From Nitrospirae bacterium CG2_30_53_67 (GTDB taxonomy: Bacteria > CG2-30-53-67), in the NCBI GenBank assembly GCA_001873285.1, contig MNYV01000124.1, forward strand, positions 1 to 15,855: a stretch of 15,855 bases of DNA, written 5' to 3'. Both the position numbers and the translations under genes were made by a program. Shown here piece after piece: positions 8,105 through 15,855 of this stretch; position 1 is the stretch's first letter, and every line of letters begins with the position of its first letter. The notes beneath the pieces are model-generated. The model ran no database searches and was not told the origin of the DNA. It worked only from the letters and a program-made list of their open reading frames with translations.

Positions 8105-8203
8105 GGGTTCAAGGGGTCGAGGGGTCAAGGATTCAAGTGAGAAGAAGAGAAAATGGTTGGGAAAAGAACACTTGAACCCTGGGACCCTTGGACCCTTGAA
8201 CCC
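8105..8203. repeat. Inverted pair of octamer-4+GTG elements between rpoB and rpoC
   Basis: Copy 4 (+, 8105-8139) is GGGTTCAA, GGGGTCGA, GGGGTCAA, GGATTCAA, GTG. Copy 5 (-, 8169-8203), read on its own strand, is GGGTTCAA, GGGTCCAA, GGGTCCCA, GGGTTCAA, GTG. They match at 28 of 35 positions and face each other across a 29-nt loop (8140-8168), with one more A-T pair outside (8104 and 8204). In mRNA this would be a long hairpin with closed ends and a few mismatches in the middle. The element begins 7 nt after the rpoB stop and ends 9 nt before the rpoC ribosome binding site, so it makes up nearly the whole gap. No flanking target-site duplication is visible. Confidence 0.85.
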
Positions 8204-8225
8204 TGTTCTCTCGGAGGGAATACGA

Positions 8226-11200
8226 TTGAAAGACTTATACAGCTTGTTTGATAAACCCAAGAGCGCCGTGAGTTTTGACAAGATCCGCATCGGGATCGCT
8301 TCGGCGGAGAAGATCCGTTCCTGGTCTCATGGGGAAGTGAAAAAGCCGGAGACCATCAACTACCGGACCTTCAAGCCGGAGCGGGACGGGCTTTTCTGCG
8401 CCAAGATTTTTGGTCCCACCAAGGATTGGGAGTGTACCTGCGGAAAGTACAAACGGATGAAGCACCGGGGCGTGATCTGCGACAAGTGCGGTGTGGAGGT
8501 CATCCAGTCCAAGGTGCGGCGAGAGCGCCTCGGCCATATCGAGCTGGCCTGCCCGGTCTCTCATGTCTGGTTCTTCAAGGCCCTTCCCAGCCGGATCGGC
8601 AGCCTGCTGGATCTGACGCTGAAAGAGTTGGAGAAGGTCCTTTATTTTGAATCCTATATCGTGATCGACGGAGGGACGTCCCCCCTGAAACCTTTGACCA
8701 TTTTAAGTGAAGAGCAGTACCGCAAGGCCCGAGAGGACTATGGGGATGCCTTTAAAGCGGGGATCGGGGCCGAGGCCATCAAAAGCGTTCTTTCCGCCCT
8801 GGATCTGGACAAGCTCTCCGAGGAACTCCGGGAAGGCGGCAGGACGGTCAAGTCCAAGGCCCTCAAGGCCAAGATGATTAAACGGCTGAGAGTGGTGGAG
8901 GCCTTCCGGGGTTCCGGAAATCGTCCGGAATGGATGATCCTGGACGTGATCCCCGTCATCCCGCCGGAACTCCGCCCCCTGGTCCCCCTTGAAGGAGGAC
9001 GTTTTGCCACGTCGGACCTGAATGATCTCTACCGGCGCGTGATCAACCGGAACAACCGGCTCCGCAGACTGATCGAGCTCAAGGCGCCTGATGTGATCAT
9101 CCGAAACGAAAAAAGGATGCTTCAGGAGGCCGTTGACGCCCTGTTTGACAACGGCCGGCGCGGGCGGATCATCCGCGGCCCGAACAAACGCCCGCTCAAA
9201 TCCCTAAGCGACATGCTCAAAGGGAAACAGGGGCGTTTCCGTCAGAATCTCCTGGGAAAAAGGGTGGACTATTCCGGGCGTTCCGTAATCGTCGTGGGGC
9301 CGGAATTGAAGCTGAACCAGTGCGGCATCCCTAAGAAGATGGCGCTTGAGCTCTTCAAGCCGTTCATCTTCAATAAACTCGAAGAGAAAGGGTACGTGAC
9401 GACCATCAAGAGCGCCAAGAAGATGGTGGAGAAGATGAAAGAGGAGGTTTGGGATGCCCTGGACGAGGTGATTCAGGAGCATCCGGTTCTCCTGAACCGC
9501 GCCCCGACCCTGCACCGCCTCGGGATCCAGGCCTTTGACCCGATCCTTGTGGAAGGGAAGGCCATCAGGCTTCACCCCCTGGTCTGCGCGGCCTTCAATG
9601 CGGACTTCGATGGAGACCAGATGGCGGTGCACATTCCCCTTTCGGTGGAGGCTCAGACCGAGGCACGGGTCCTCATGCTTTCGATCAACAACATCCTCTC
9701 TCCGGCCAACGGCCGGCCCATTACCATCCCCAGCCAGGACATGGTTCTCGGATGCTACTACATGACCATTGAGGCCCCTGGCGCCAAAGGCGAGGGGATG
9801 CGTTTTTCCAGCATCAATGAGGTCCGGATGGCCTATGATGCGGGGGTGGCCAGCCTCCATGCCAAGGTCTTTGTGAGGATAAACGGCAAGATCGTTGAAA
9901 CCACGATCGGCCGCGCCCTGATCGGCGATATCCTGCCCCCGGGCATTCCGTTTTCAAGCGTGAATCAGCTTCTCAAGAAGAAGACCATCAGTGCGATCAT
10001 CGATGAGGCCTACCGTAGGGTCGGACCCTCGGAGACCGTTATCCTTCTTGACCACCTCAAGGATTTGGGGTTTGAGTTCGCCACACTGTCCGGCGTATCG
10101 GTCTGTCTTGACGACATGCATATTCCGTCCAACAAGCCGAAGATCCTGGACAAGGCCATGAAGGACGTGGATGAAATCTCCAGGCAGTATGCCGACGGGC
10201 TGATCACGGACGGTGAGCGGTACAACAAGGTGATCGATATCTGGGCCCAGGTCACGGATGCCGTTTCCGCCGAAATGATGAAGGAGCTGGGGAGCGAGGA
10301 ACAGGGGAGGGAAAAAAGGGGACGGGAATTCAACCCGATCTTTATGATGGCGGACTCAGGCGCCAGAGGTTCGGCCCAGCAGATCCGGCAGCTTGCCGGC
10401 ATGAGAGGGCTGATGGCCAAGCCGTCCGGAGAGATCATCGAGACCCCGATCACCTCCAATTTCCGTGAAGGACTGACCGTGCTGCAGTACTTCATCTCCA
10501 CGCACGGCGCGCGTAAGGGTCTGGCGGACACGGCCTTGAAGACGGCCAATTCAGGATACCTGACCCGCCGCCTGGTGGATGTGGCTCAGGACAGTATCAT
10601 CCTGGAAAACAACTGCGGGACCCTGGACGGGATCGAGGTCTCCTCCCTGGTGGAGGGGGGCGAGATCATCGAGCCCCTCTATGACCGGATTTTGGGCCGC
10701 TCGGCCGCTGAGGATATTATGGATCCGGACGGCAAGAGCGTCATCGTCAAGGCCGGCGAAGATATAGACGAAAAGACCGCATCCATGATCGTGGATTCGG
10801 GTATCTATACTGTCAAGATCCGTTCCCCATTGACGTGCGAAACCCAGCGAGGGGTCTGCGCCAAGTGTTACGGGCGGGATCTCTCGAGGGGGACCCTGAT
10901 TGATATCGGTGAGGCGGCCGGTGTGATCGCGGCGCAATCCATCGGAGAGCCGGGGACCCAGCTCACCATGAGAACCTTCCATATCGGCGGAACCGCCAGC
11001 CAGGTCGCTGAGCAGACCACGCTCGAAGCCAAAAACAACGGGATCGTGGCCTACGAAAACATCAAGACCGTCATCAACAAAGACGACAAGATCGTGGTCA
11101 TGAACAGAAACGGCCAGCTCCTGATCCTGGACAAAAAAGGAAGGGAGAAGGAGCGGTACAGCGTGGTTTACGGGGCCGCACTCAAGGTCAAGGAAAAACA

Positions 11201-12362
11201 GCCGGTCAATGCAGGAGAGAGTCTGGTGGAATGGGATCCCTATACCGCATCCATCCTGACCGAAGTCGGAGGGAAGGTGGCCTTCGGCGACATTATAGAA
11301 GGCATTTCCATGAGGGAGGAGGTCGATGAGATCACCGGACTCTCGAGAAGGGTGATCATGGATTACTCCCATACGGACCTCAGGCCCAGGCTCTCGATCA
11401 AGGGCGCGGACGGGAAGACCTTGAAGCTTCCCGGCGGGAGGGGCGATGCCCGGTACATCCTTCCGGCAGGGGCCAATATCCATGTTGAGAAGGGCGCGGA
11501 GGTCTATCCTGGGGACGTGCTGGTCAAGATTCCGAGGGAGACCACCAAGACCAAGGACATTACCGGAGGGCTCCCCCGTGTGGCGGAACTTTTCGAGGCC
11601 AGGAAGCCCAAGGAGCAGGCCGTGATCAGCGAGGTGGATGGTGTGGTCAAGGATGGAGGGTTCCTGCGCGGCGCCCGGAGGATTATCGTCGTTACGGAGA
11701 ACGGAGAGGAACACGAATACAACATCCCGAGAGGCAAGCACGTCAACGTCCATGAAGGAGATTTCGTGAAGGCCGGCGAACCCTTGATGGACGGGTCGGC
11801 CAACCCGCACGACATCCTGAGGATCCTGGGGCCGAAGGAACTTCAGAAATACTTTGTGGACGAGATCCAGAAGGTCTATCGCCTCCAGGGCGTCTCCATC
11901 CACGACAAGCATATTGAGATCATCGTCCGGCAGATGCTGAAAAAGGTCGTCATCGAAGAGAGCGGGGACACGGACTTTCTGATTGGAGAGCAGGTGGATA
12001 AGGTTCTCTTCTCCAGAAAGAACGCGGAGATGGTCAAGCAGAAGAAACAGCCGGCCATGGGGAAACCCCTGCTTCTGGGGATCACCAAGGCGTCCCTGAA
12101 CACGGACAGTTTCATCTCGGCAGCGTCTTTCCAGGAGACCACCCGGGCATTGACCGAGGCGTCGATCAGCGGGAAGGTGGATGATCTGGTCGGTCTGAAA
12201 GAGAATGTGATCATGGGGAGGCTGATCCCGGCCGGGACGGGGATCCGCCAGTATCTCGATACCGTAGTCAAGCTGGATGAACCTGAGGAGACTGAGGAGC
12301 CCGTGAAGGAAGAGGCCCCGGGCGGTGAGGTTGCAGGGAGCCTTGAAGAGGCCGCCAAGTAG
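8226..12362 (+). CDS. rpoC: DNA-directed RNA polymerase subunit beta'
   Basis: This 1378-residue protein is the catalytic beta' subunit. Zinc site 1 is C70, C72, C85 and C88, the same numbering as E. coli. The magnesium-binding NADFDGD motif is at residues 458-464 (D460, D462, D464). Zinc site 2 is C797, C871, C878 and C881. The bridge helix spans about 750-787 ([20 protein letters not shown]). The trigger loop starts at 907 ([16 protein letters not shown]) and is split by an insert of about 180 residues (about 925-1105) like the proteobacterial SI3 domain. The tail (about 1350-1378) is acidic and probably disordered. The start is TTG at 8226, with GGAGGG (8213-8218) 7 nt upstream; it gives the expected [11 protein letters not shown]. 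An in-frame upstream extension to 8157 merely translates the octamer repeat and is rejected. Confidence 0.98.
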   Translation: MKDLYSLFDKPKSAVSFDKIRIGIASAEKIRSWSHGEVKKPETINYRTFKPERDGLFCAKIFGPTKDWECTCGKYKRMKHRGVICDKCGVEVIQSKVRRERLGHIELACPVSHVWFFKALPSRIGSLLDLTLKELEKVLYFESYIVIDGGTSPLKPLTILSEEQYRKAREDYGDAFKAGIGAEAIKSVLSALDLDKLSEELREGGRTVKSKALKAKMIKRLRVVEAFRGSGNRPEWMILDVIPVIPPELRPLVPLEGGRFATSDLNDLYRRVINRNNRLRRLIELKAPDVIIRNEKRMLQEAVDALFDNGRRGRIIRGPNKRPLKSLSDMLKGKQGRFRQNLLGKRVDYSGRSVIVVGPELKLNQCGIPKKMALELFKPFIFNKLEEKGYVTTIKSAKKMVEKMKEEVWDALDEVIQEHPVLLNRAPTLHRLGIQAFDPILVEGKAIRLHPLVCAAFNADFDGDQMAVHIPLSVEAQTEARVLMLSINNILSPANGRPITIPSQDMVLGCYYMTIEAPGAKGEGMRFSSINEVRMAYDAGVASLHAKVFVRINGKIVETTIGRALIGDILPPGIPFSSVNQLLKKKTISAIIDEAYRRVGPSETVILLDHLKDLGFEFATLSGVSVCLDDMHIPSNKPKILDKAMKDVDEISRQYADGLITDGERYNKVIDIWAQVTDAVSAEMMKELGSEEQGREKRGREFNPIFMMADSGARGSAQQIRQLAGMRGLMAKPSGEIIETPITSNFREGLTVLQYFISTHGARKGLADTALKTANSGYLTRRLVDVAQDSIILENNCGTLDGIEVSSLVEGGEIIEPLYDRILGRSAAEDIMDPDGKSVIVKAGEDIDEKTASMIVDSGIYTVKIRSPLTCETQRGVCAKCYGRDLSRGTLIDIGEAAGVIAAQSIGEPGTQLTMRTFHIGGTASQVAEQTTLEAKNNGIVAYENIKTVINKDDKIVVMNRNGQLLILDKKGREKERYSVVYGAALKVKEKQPVNAGESLVEWDPYTASILTEVGGKVAFGDIIEGISMREEVDEITGLSRRVIMDYSHTDLRPRLSIKGADGKTLKLPGGRGDARYILPAGANIHVEKGAEVYPGDVLVKIPRETTKTKDITGGLPRVAELFEARKPKEQAVISEVDGVVKDGGFLRGARRIIVVTENGEEHEYNIPRGKHVNVHEGDFVKAGEPLMDGSANPHDILRILGPKELQKYFVDEIQKVYRLQGVSIHDKHIEIIVRQMLKKVVIEESGDTDFLIGEQVDKVLFSRKNAEMVKQKKQPAMGKPLLLGITKASLNTDSFISAASFQETTRALTEASISGKVDDLVGLKENVIMGRLIPAGTGIRQYLDTVVKLDEPEETEEPVKEEAPGGEVAGSLEEAAK

Positions 12363-12417
12363 GATACGAGGATGGCCGGCCGGATCAAAATGCAGGATCA
12401 TAAATATTGTTTCATAG

Positions 12418-12454
12418 AGCAGAAAAGTCTTGACAGGCAGTCTCGATTTCTGCT
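12418..12454. promoter_or_regulatory. Perfect 8-bp inverted repeat around the str promoter -35 box
   Basis: AGCAGAAA (12418-12425) and TTTCTGCT (12447-12454) are exact reverse complements, separated by 21 nt that contain the TTGACA box. The right arm reaches the first base of the -10 box. The arm centres are 29 bp apart, which could suit a dimeric DNA-binding protein. As RNA from rpoC read-through it could also be a hairpin, followed by only AAATTT, so a poor terminator. No protein is identified. Confidence 0.35.
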
Positions 12455-12459
12455 AAATT
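12430..12459 (+). promoter_or_regulatory. Sigma-70-type promoter of the str operon (rpsL-rpsG-fusA-tuf)
   Basis: A perfect -35 box TTGACA (12430-12435) and a -10 box TAAATT (12454-12459) are separated by 18 bp, and TGC just before the -10 (12451-12453) gives an extended -10. Transcription would begin near 12466 and leave a leader of about 98 nt before rpsL. This is the only strong promoter I can see in the window. It lies 68 nt after the rpoC stop, where the str operon is expected to begin. The remainder of the rpoC-rpsL gap holds only a small hairpin (TAAAG 12462-12466, CTTTA 12472-12476) and the ribosome binding site. Confidence 0.75.
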
Positions 12460-12563
12460 TCTAAAGTTTCGCTTTAAACGACAACATATCGGGCGGAGAT
12501 TGAAATACTTGTAAAACTGAAGGGTTACACCTCGAAACGGAAGAGGGAGGATGGAGGGAAAAG

Positions 12564-12938
12564 GTGCCGACCATTAATCAGCTGGTCAGAAAAGGAAGGA
12601 AAAAGAGTCCGGTGAAGACCACCGCTCCGGCTTTGCAGGGGAGTCCTCAAAGACGGGGGGTCTGTACGAGGGTTTATACCTCCACGCCGAAGAAGCCGAA
12701 TTCGGCCCTCCGGAAAGTGGCCAGAGTCCGGCTGACGAATGGATACGAGGTAACTTCTTATATACCCGGAGTCGGGCATAATCTGCAGGAGCATTCCATC
12801 GTGCTCATCCGCGGCGGAAGAGTCAAGGATCTTCCCGGTGTCCGGTACCACATCATCCGGGGGACTCTGGATTCCGTGGGGGTTGCGGACCGCAAGCAGA
12901 GCCGGTCGAAATACGGGGCGAAACGGCCCAAGAAATAG
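12564..12938 (+). CDS. rpsL: 30S ribosomal protein S12 (uS12)
   Basis: S12 lies at the decoding centre of the small subunit and governs accuracy. The 124-residue protein is standard: [13 protein letters not shown] at the N-terminus, [20 protein letters not shown] in the middle, and [15 protein letters not shown] near the end. K43 and K88, where streptomycin resistance changes occur in other bacteria, are wild type. D89, the residue that RimO methylthiolates in many bacteria, is present. The start is GTG, set by GGAGGG at 12553-12558, 5 nt upstream, and by the canonical MPTINQ N-terminus. It is the first gene after the str promoter and lies 21 nt before rpsG. Confidence 0.98.
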   Translation: MPTINQLVRKGRKKSPVKTTAPALQGSPQRRGVCTRVYTSTPKKPNSALRKVARVRLTNGYEVTSYIPGVGHNLQEHSIVLIRGGRVKDLPGVRYHIIRGTLDSVGVADRKQSRSKYGAKRPKK

Positions 12939-13430
<492 letters not shown>

Positions 13431-13486
13431 ATATGGCGGGAGCCGCTCTGTTGACAGTTCAAGAGAAGGATCGGAGGAAAGCGGTT

Positions 13487-15574
13487 GTGGGCAGAGATGA
13501 CGCTTTATCGAGATATAGAAACATCGGGATTATGGCCCATATCGATGCGGGAAAGACCACAACCACGGAACGGATCCTGTTCTATACGGGGATCTCCCAT
13601 AAAATGGGAGAGGTTCATGACGGCGCTGCGGTCATGGACTGGATGATCCAGGAGCAGGAGCGGGGCATCACCATCACCTCCGCCGCCACGACCTGCTTCT
13701 GGAAGGACCATCGGATCAATATCATTGATACCCCGGGCCATGTGGATTTTACCATTGAGGTGGAGCGCTCACTGCGTGTCCTCGATGGCGCCATCGCGGT
13801 GTTTTGTGCGGTCGGAGGCGTGGAACCCCAGTCTGAGACCGTCTGGAGACAGGCGGACAAGTACAGGGTTCCCCGAATCGCCTTTGTGAATAAGATGGAC
13901 CGTGTCGGCGCCGACTATATCAGATGTATTGACATGATCCGCTCACGGCTCGGATCCCGGCCCTTGGTGGTTCAGCTCCCGGTCGGCAAGGAAGAAGGCT
14001 TTGCAGGGGTCATCGACCTGGTCGGCATGCAGGCCATGCTTTGGGAGGGTGAAACCTCTCTCGGCCAGATCTATCATGTGACCGATATCCCTGAAGGTTT
14101 GAAGGAGGAGGCCGGTTCGTACCGTGAAAAGATGATCGAGACCCTGTCGGAATACGATGAAGGCATCCTGGAAGATTATTTGAAGGGGGCGGCTATTTCC
14201 GCCGATACCGTCCGCAAGGCCGTCCGCAGGGCCACGCTTGAACTCAAGATCGTCCCGGTGCTCTGCGGTTCGGCGTTCCGTAATAAAGGCGTGCAGCCCC
14301 TTCTGGATGCCGTGATTGATTATCTTCCCTCTCCCATGGATGTCCCACCCGTAGAGGGCTTCCAGCCCGGCACGGAAAAAAAGATCATTCGCAAGCCCGA
14401 TGACCATGAACCCTTTTCAGCCCTGGCCTTCAAGATCATGACCGATCCTTATGTAGGCCAGTTGACCTTCTTCCGTGTCTATTCAGGTCATCTGGAGGCC
14501 GGTGATCACGTTTATAACAGCCGCAGTCAGCGGCGTGAACGCGTGGGCCGGATTCTTCGGATGCATGCCAATAAACGGGAGGACATCAAAGAGGTTTCCG
14601 CCGGTGATATCGCAGCCGCAGTGGGTCTGAACAGCTGCATGACCGGCGATACGCTCTGCGATCAGAAGAAACAGATCGTCCTCGAATCCCTGGAGTTTCC
14701 GGATCCGGTGATATCCGTGGCCATTGAACCCAGGACCAAGGCCGATCAGGACAAGCTGGGGATCTCGCTTTCCAAACTCACGCAGGAAGACCCTTCCTTC
14801 CGGGTGCATACGGACCGGGAGACCGGACAGACCATTATTTCGGGGATGGGGGAGCTTCATCTGGAGATCATTGTGGATCGGCTGATGCGGGAGTTCAAGG
14901 TGGACGCCAACGTAGGAAAACCCCAGGTTGCCTATCGTGAGGCGCTCCACAAGAGCGTAGAGTCGGTCGGGCGTTTCATCCGGCAGACCGGCGGGCGAGG
15001 ACAATATGGGCACGTGGTCATCAAAATGATACCCTTGGCTCCAGGCTCCGGCGTCCTGTTTGAAGACAAGACCAAAGGGGGTGTGGTCCCCAGGGAATTC
15101 ATCAGCGCGGTAGAGAAGGGAGTCCGGGAGGCCCTTGCGGGCGGGGTTCTTGCTGGATATCCCATGGTTGACCTTCAGGTGAACCTCATTGACGGATCCT
15201 CCCATGACGTCGACTCCTCGGAGATTGCCTTTAAGATTGCAGGATCCATAGCCGTGAAGGAGGGGGCCGTCAAGGCAGCGCCGTATCTGCTGGAGCCGGT
15301 GATGTCGGTGGAAGTCGTGGTCCCTGAGAATTATATGGGGCAGGTGATCGGCGATTTAAATGCCAGGCGCGGTCACGTGATCGGGATGGAGTCCAGAGGG
15401 AACATCCAGGAGATCAAGGCGCATGTCCCCTTATCGGAGATGTTCGGATATTCCACGGATCTCCGTTCCGAAACCCAGGGAAGGGCTACGCATACCATGC
15501 AGTTTTCGCATTATCAGGAGGTTCCGCGCCAGATTTCTGATGAGATCATAGCGAAGATACAGGGAAGATTTTGA
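13487..15574 (+). CDS. fusA: Elongation factor G
   Basis: EF-G is the GTPase that drives translocation and, with RRF, ribosome recycling. The 695-residue protein has every G motif: P-loop AHIDAGKT (17-24), RGITI (59-63), DTPGH (81-85, with the catalytic histidine H85), NKMD (135-138) and GSAF (261-264). Domain II, domain III, domain IV (with [13 protein letters not shown]) and domain V follow. The frame is open upstream to a GTG at 13424 that overlaps rpsG. The GTG at 13487 is chosen because GGAGG (13473-13477) lies 9 nt before it. It also leaves ten residues before RNIG, exactly as in E. coli EF-G. The stop TGA lies inside the first unit of a heptamer repeat. The sequence reads as the canonical translocase rather than a tetracycline-protection or EF-G2 paralogue. 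Confidence 0.97.
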   Translation: MGRDDALSRYRNIGIMAHIDAGKTTTTERILFYTGISHKMGEVHDGAAVMDWMIQEQERGITITSAATTCFWKDHRINIIDTPGHVDFTIEVERSLRVLDGAIAVFCAVGGVEPQSETVWRQADKYRVPRIAFVNKMDRVGADYIRCIDMIRSRLGSRPLVVQLPVGKEEGFAGVIDLVGMQAMLWEGETSLGQIYHVTDIPEGLKEEAGSYREKMIETLSEYDEGILEDYLKGAAISADTVRKAVRRATLELKIVPVLCGSAFRNKGVQPLLDAVIDYLPSPMDVPPVEGFQPGTEKKIIRKPDDHEPFSALAFKIMTDPYVGQLTFFRVYSGHLEAGDHVYNSRSQRRERVGRILRMHANKREDIKEVSAGDIAAAVGLNSCMTGDTLCDQKKQIVLESLEFPDPVISVAIEPRTKADQDKLGISLSKLTQEDPSFRVHTDRETGQTIISGMGELHLEIIVDRLMREFKVDANVGKPQVAYREALHKSVESVGRFIRQTGGRGQYGHVVIKMIPLAPGSGVLFEDKTKGGVVPREFISAVEKGVREALAGGVLAGYPMVDLQVNLIDGSSHDVDSSEIAFKIAGSIAVKEGAVKAAPYLLEPVMSVEVVVPENYMGQVIGDLNARRGHVIGMESRGNIQEIKAHVPLSEMFGYSTDLRSETQGRATHTMQFSHYQEVPRQISDEIIAKIQGRF

Positions 15575-15597
15575 AATTTCAAATTTCAAATTTGAAA
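15570..15597. repeat. Four-unit heptamer repeat (TTTGAAA/TTTCAAA class) between fusA and tuf
   Basis: The units are TTTGAAA, TTTCAAA, TTTCAAA and TTTGAAA, contiguous. TTTCAAA is the reverse complement of TTTGAAA, so the order is plus, minus, minus, plus. The first unit contains the fusA stop codon TGA. The array ends 14 nt before the tuf ribosome binding site. It is the counterpart of the array at 259-286, which follows the other tuf copy. It is AT-rich and can form a hairpin, but no terminator T run follows. Function is unknown. Confidence 0.7.
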
Positions 15598-15625
15598 TTC
15601 GTTTCTCAGAAAAGGAGGGAGATCC

Positions 15626-15855
15626 ATGGCGAAGGCTAAATTTGAACGGACGAAGCCTCATGTGAACATTGGGACCATCGGTCACGTGGATCACGGGAAG
15701 ACGACGTTGACGGCGGCCATCACCCGGGTGTTGTCGAACCGGGGTTTGGCGGAATACAAGGCCTTTGATCAGATCGACAATGCGCCGGAGGAGCGGGAGC
15801 GCGGGATCACGATAGCGACGGCGCACGTAGAGTATGAGAGCGTAAATCGTCACTA
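15626..15855 (+). CDS. tuf: Elongation factor Tu, N-terminal part (3' truncated by window edge)
   Basis: These are the first 76 codons of a second EF-Tu gene. The reading begins [20 protein letters not shown], with the P-loop GHVDHGKT (residues 19-26). The switch I region follows with [20 protein letters not shown], and the window stops in the next segment. AAAGGAGG (15611-15618) lies 7 nt before the ATG. The gene follows fusA, the standard place of the tuf copy in the str operon, and would be transcribed from the rpsL promoter. The visible piece does not overlap the C-terminal piece at the left edge, so the two copies cannot be compared here. Confidence 0.97.
   Translation, partial: MAKAKFERTKPHVNIGTIGHVDHGKTTLTAAITRVLSNRGLAEYKAFDQIDNAPEERERGITIATAHVEYESVNRH

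Noticed and set aside
8105-8203. Intrinsic terminator or insertion sequence between rpoB and rpoC
   Set aside because: There is no T run after the hairpin, no transposase, and no target-site duplication at the ends (TAAATA on one side, TGTTCT on the other).
8157-8225. Upstream extension of rpoC
   Set aside because: The extra 23 codons are the translated repeat copy 5 and its loop; the ribosome binding site at 8213-8218 and the family N-terminus fix the start at 8226.
10551-12401. Open reading frame of 616 codons on the minus strand, antisense to rpoC
   Set aside because: It is the mirror of a GC-biased coding strand. It has no recognisable domain, no ribosome binding site support, and rpoC on the + strand is certain.
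13450-13455. TTGACA inside the rpsG-fusA gap as a fusA promoter
   Set aside because: No acceptable -10 box lies 16-19 bp downstream.

Overview
The window is one continuous + strand block of core translation and transcription genes from a Gram-negative-type bacterium. The order is tuf (3' end only), rpmG, tRNA-Trp, secE, nusG, rplK, rplA, rplJ, rplL, rpoB, rpoC, rpsL, rpsG, fusA, tuf (5' end only). No gene is on the minus strand. The gene order, single-span SecE, and the E. coli-like lengths of RpoB (1318 aa) and RpoC (1378 aa), with large inserts in both, fit a Desulfobacterota, Nitrospirota or related uncultured lineage. I cannot place it more exactly from sequence alone. All the proteins look intact and typical of their families.

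Layout: positions 1-1370 hold the tuf end, L33, tRNA-Trp and the SecE and NusG genes. Positions 1652-4066 hold the four stalk and L1 ribosomal proteins, with a recognisable L10 autoregulatory leader before rplJ. Positions 4141-12362 hold the two large RNA polymerase subunits. At 12430-12459 there is a good sigma-70 promoter, followed by the str operon (S12, S7, EF-G, EF-Tu). The genes supply the ribosome stalk (L10, L12, L11), the factors that work on it (EF-G, EF-Tu), the polymerase core, and NusG, which contacts both machines.

The genes are ordinary; the unusual content lies in the gaps between them. Five copies of a strictly built element occur in two gaps (nusG-rplK and rpoB-rpoC). Each copy is 35 nt: exactly four 8-nt units of the form GG-R-K-Y-C-N-A followed by GTG. 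The copies face each other as inverted pairs with GTG toward the centre. Positions 1, 2, 6 and 8 of the unit are invariant in all 20 units. A second class of exactly four 7-nt units (TTTGAAA or its complement TTTCAAA) lies just after the first tuf and just before the second. Together these suggest a family of unit-counted intergenic repeats placed within highly expressed operons. This is the part of the window most worth following up.

Other regulatory structure includes alternative pairings in the L10 leader, a hairpin next to the rplJ ribosome binding site, a hairpin between rplJ and rplL, and a perfect 8-bp inverted repeat around the str promoter -35 box. No gap exceeds 300 bases; the longest are nusG-rplK (281), rplA-rplJ (266) and rpoC-rpsL (201), each described below.
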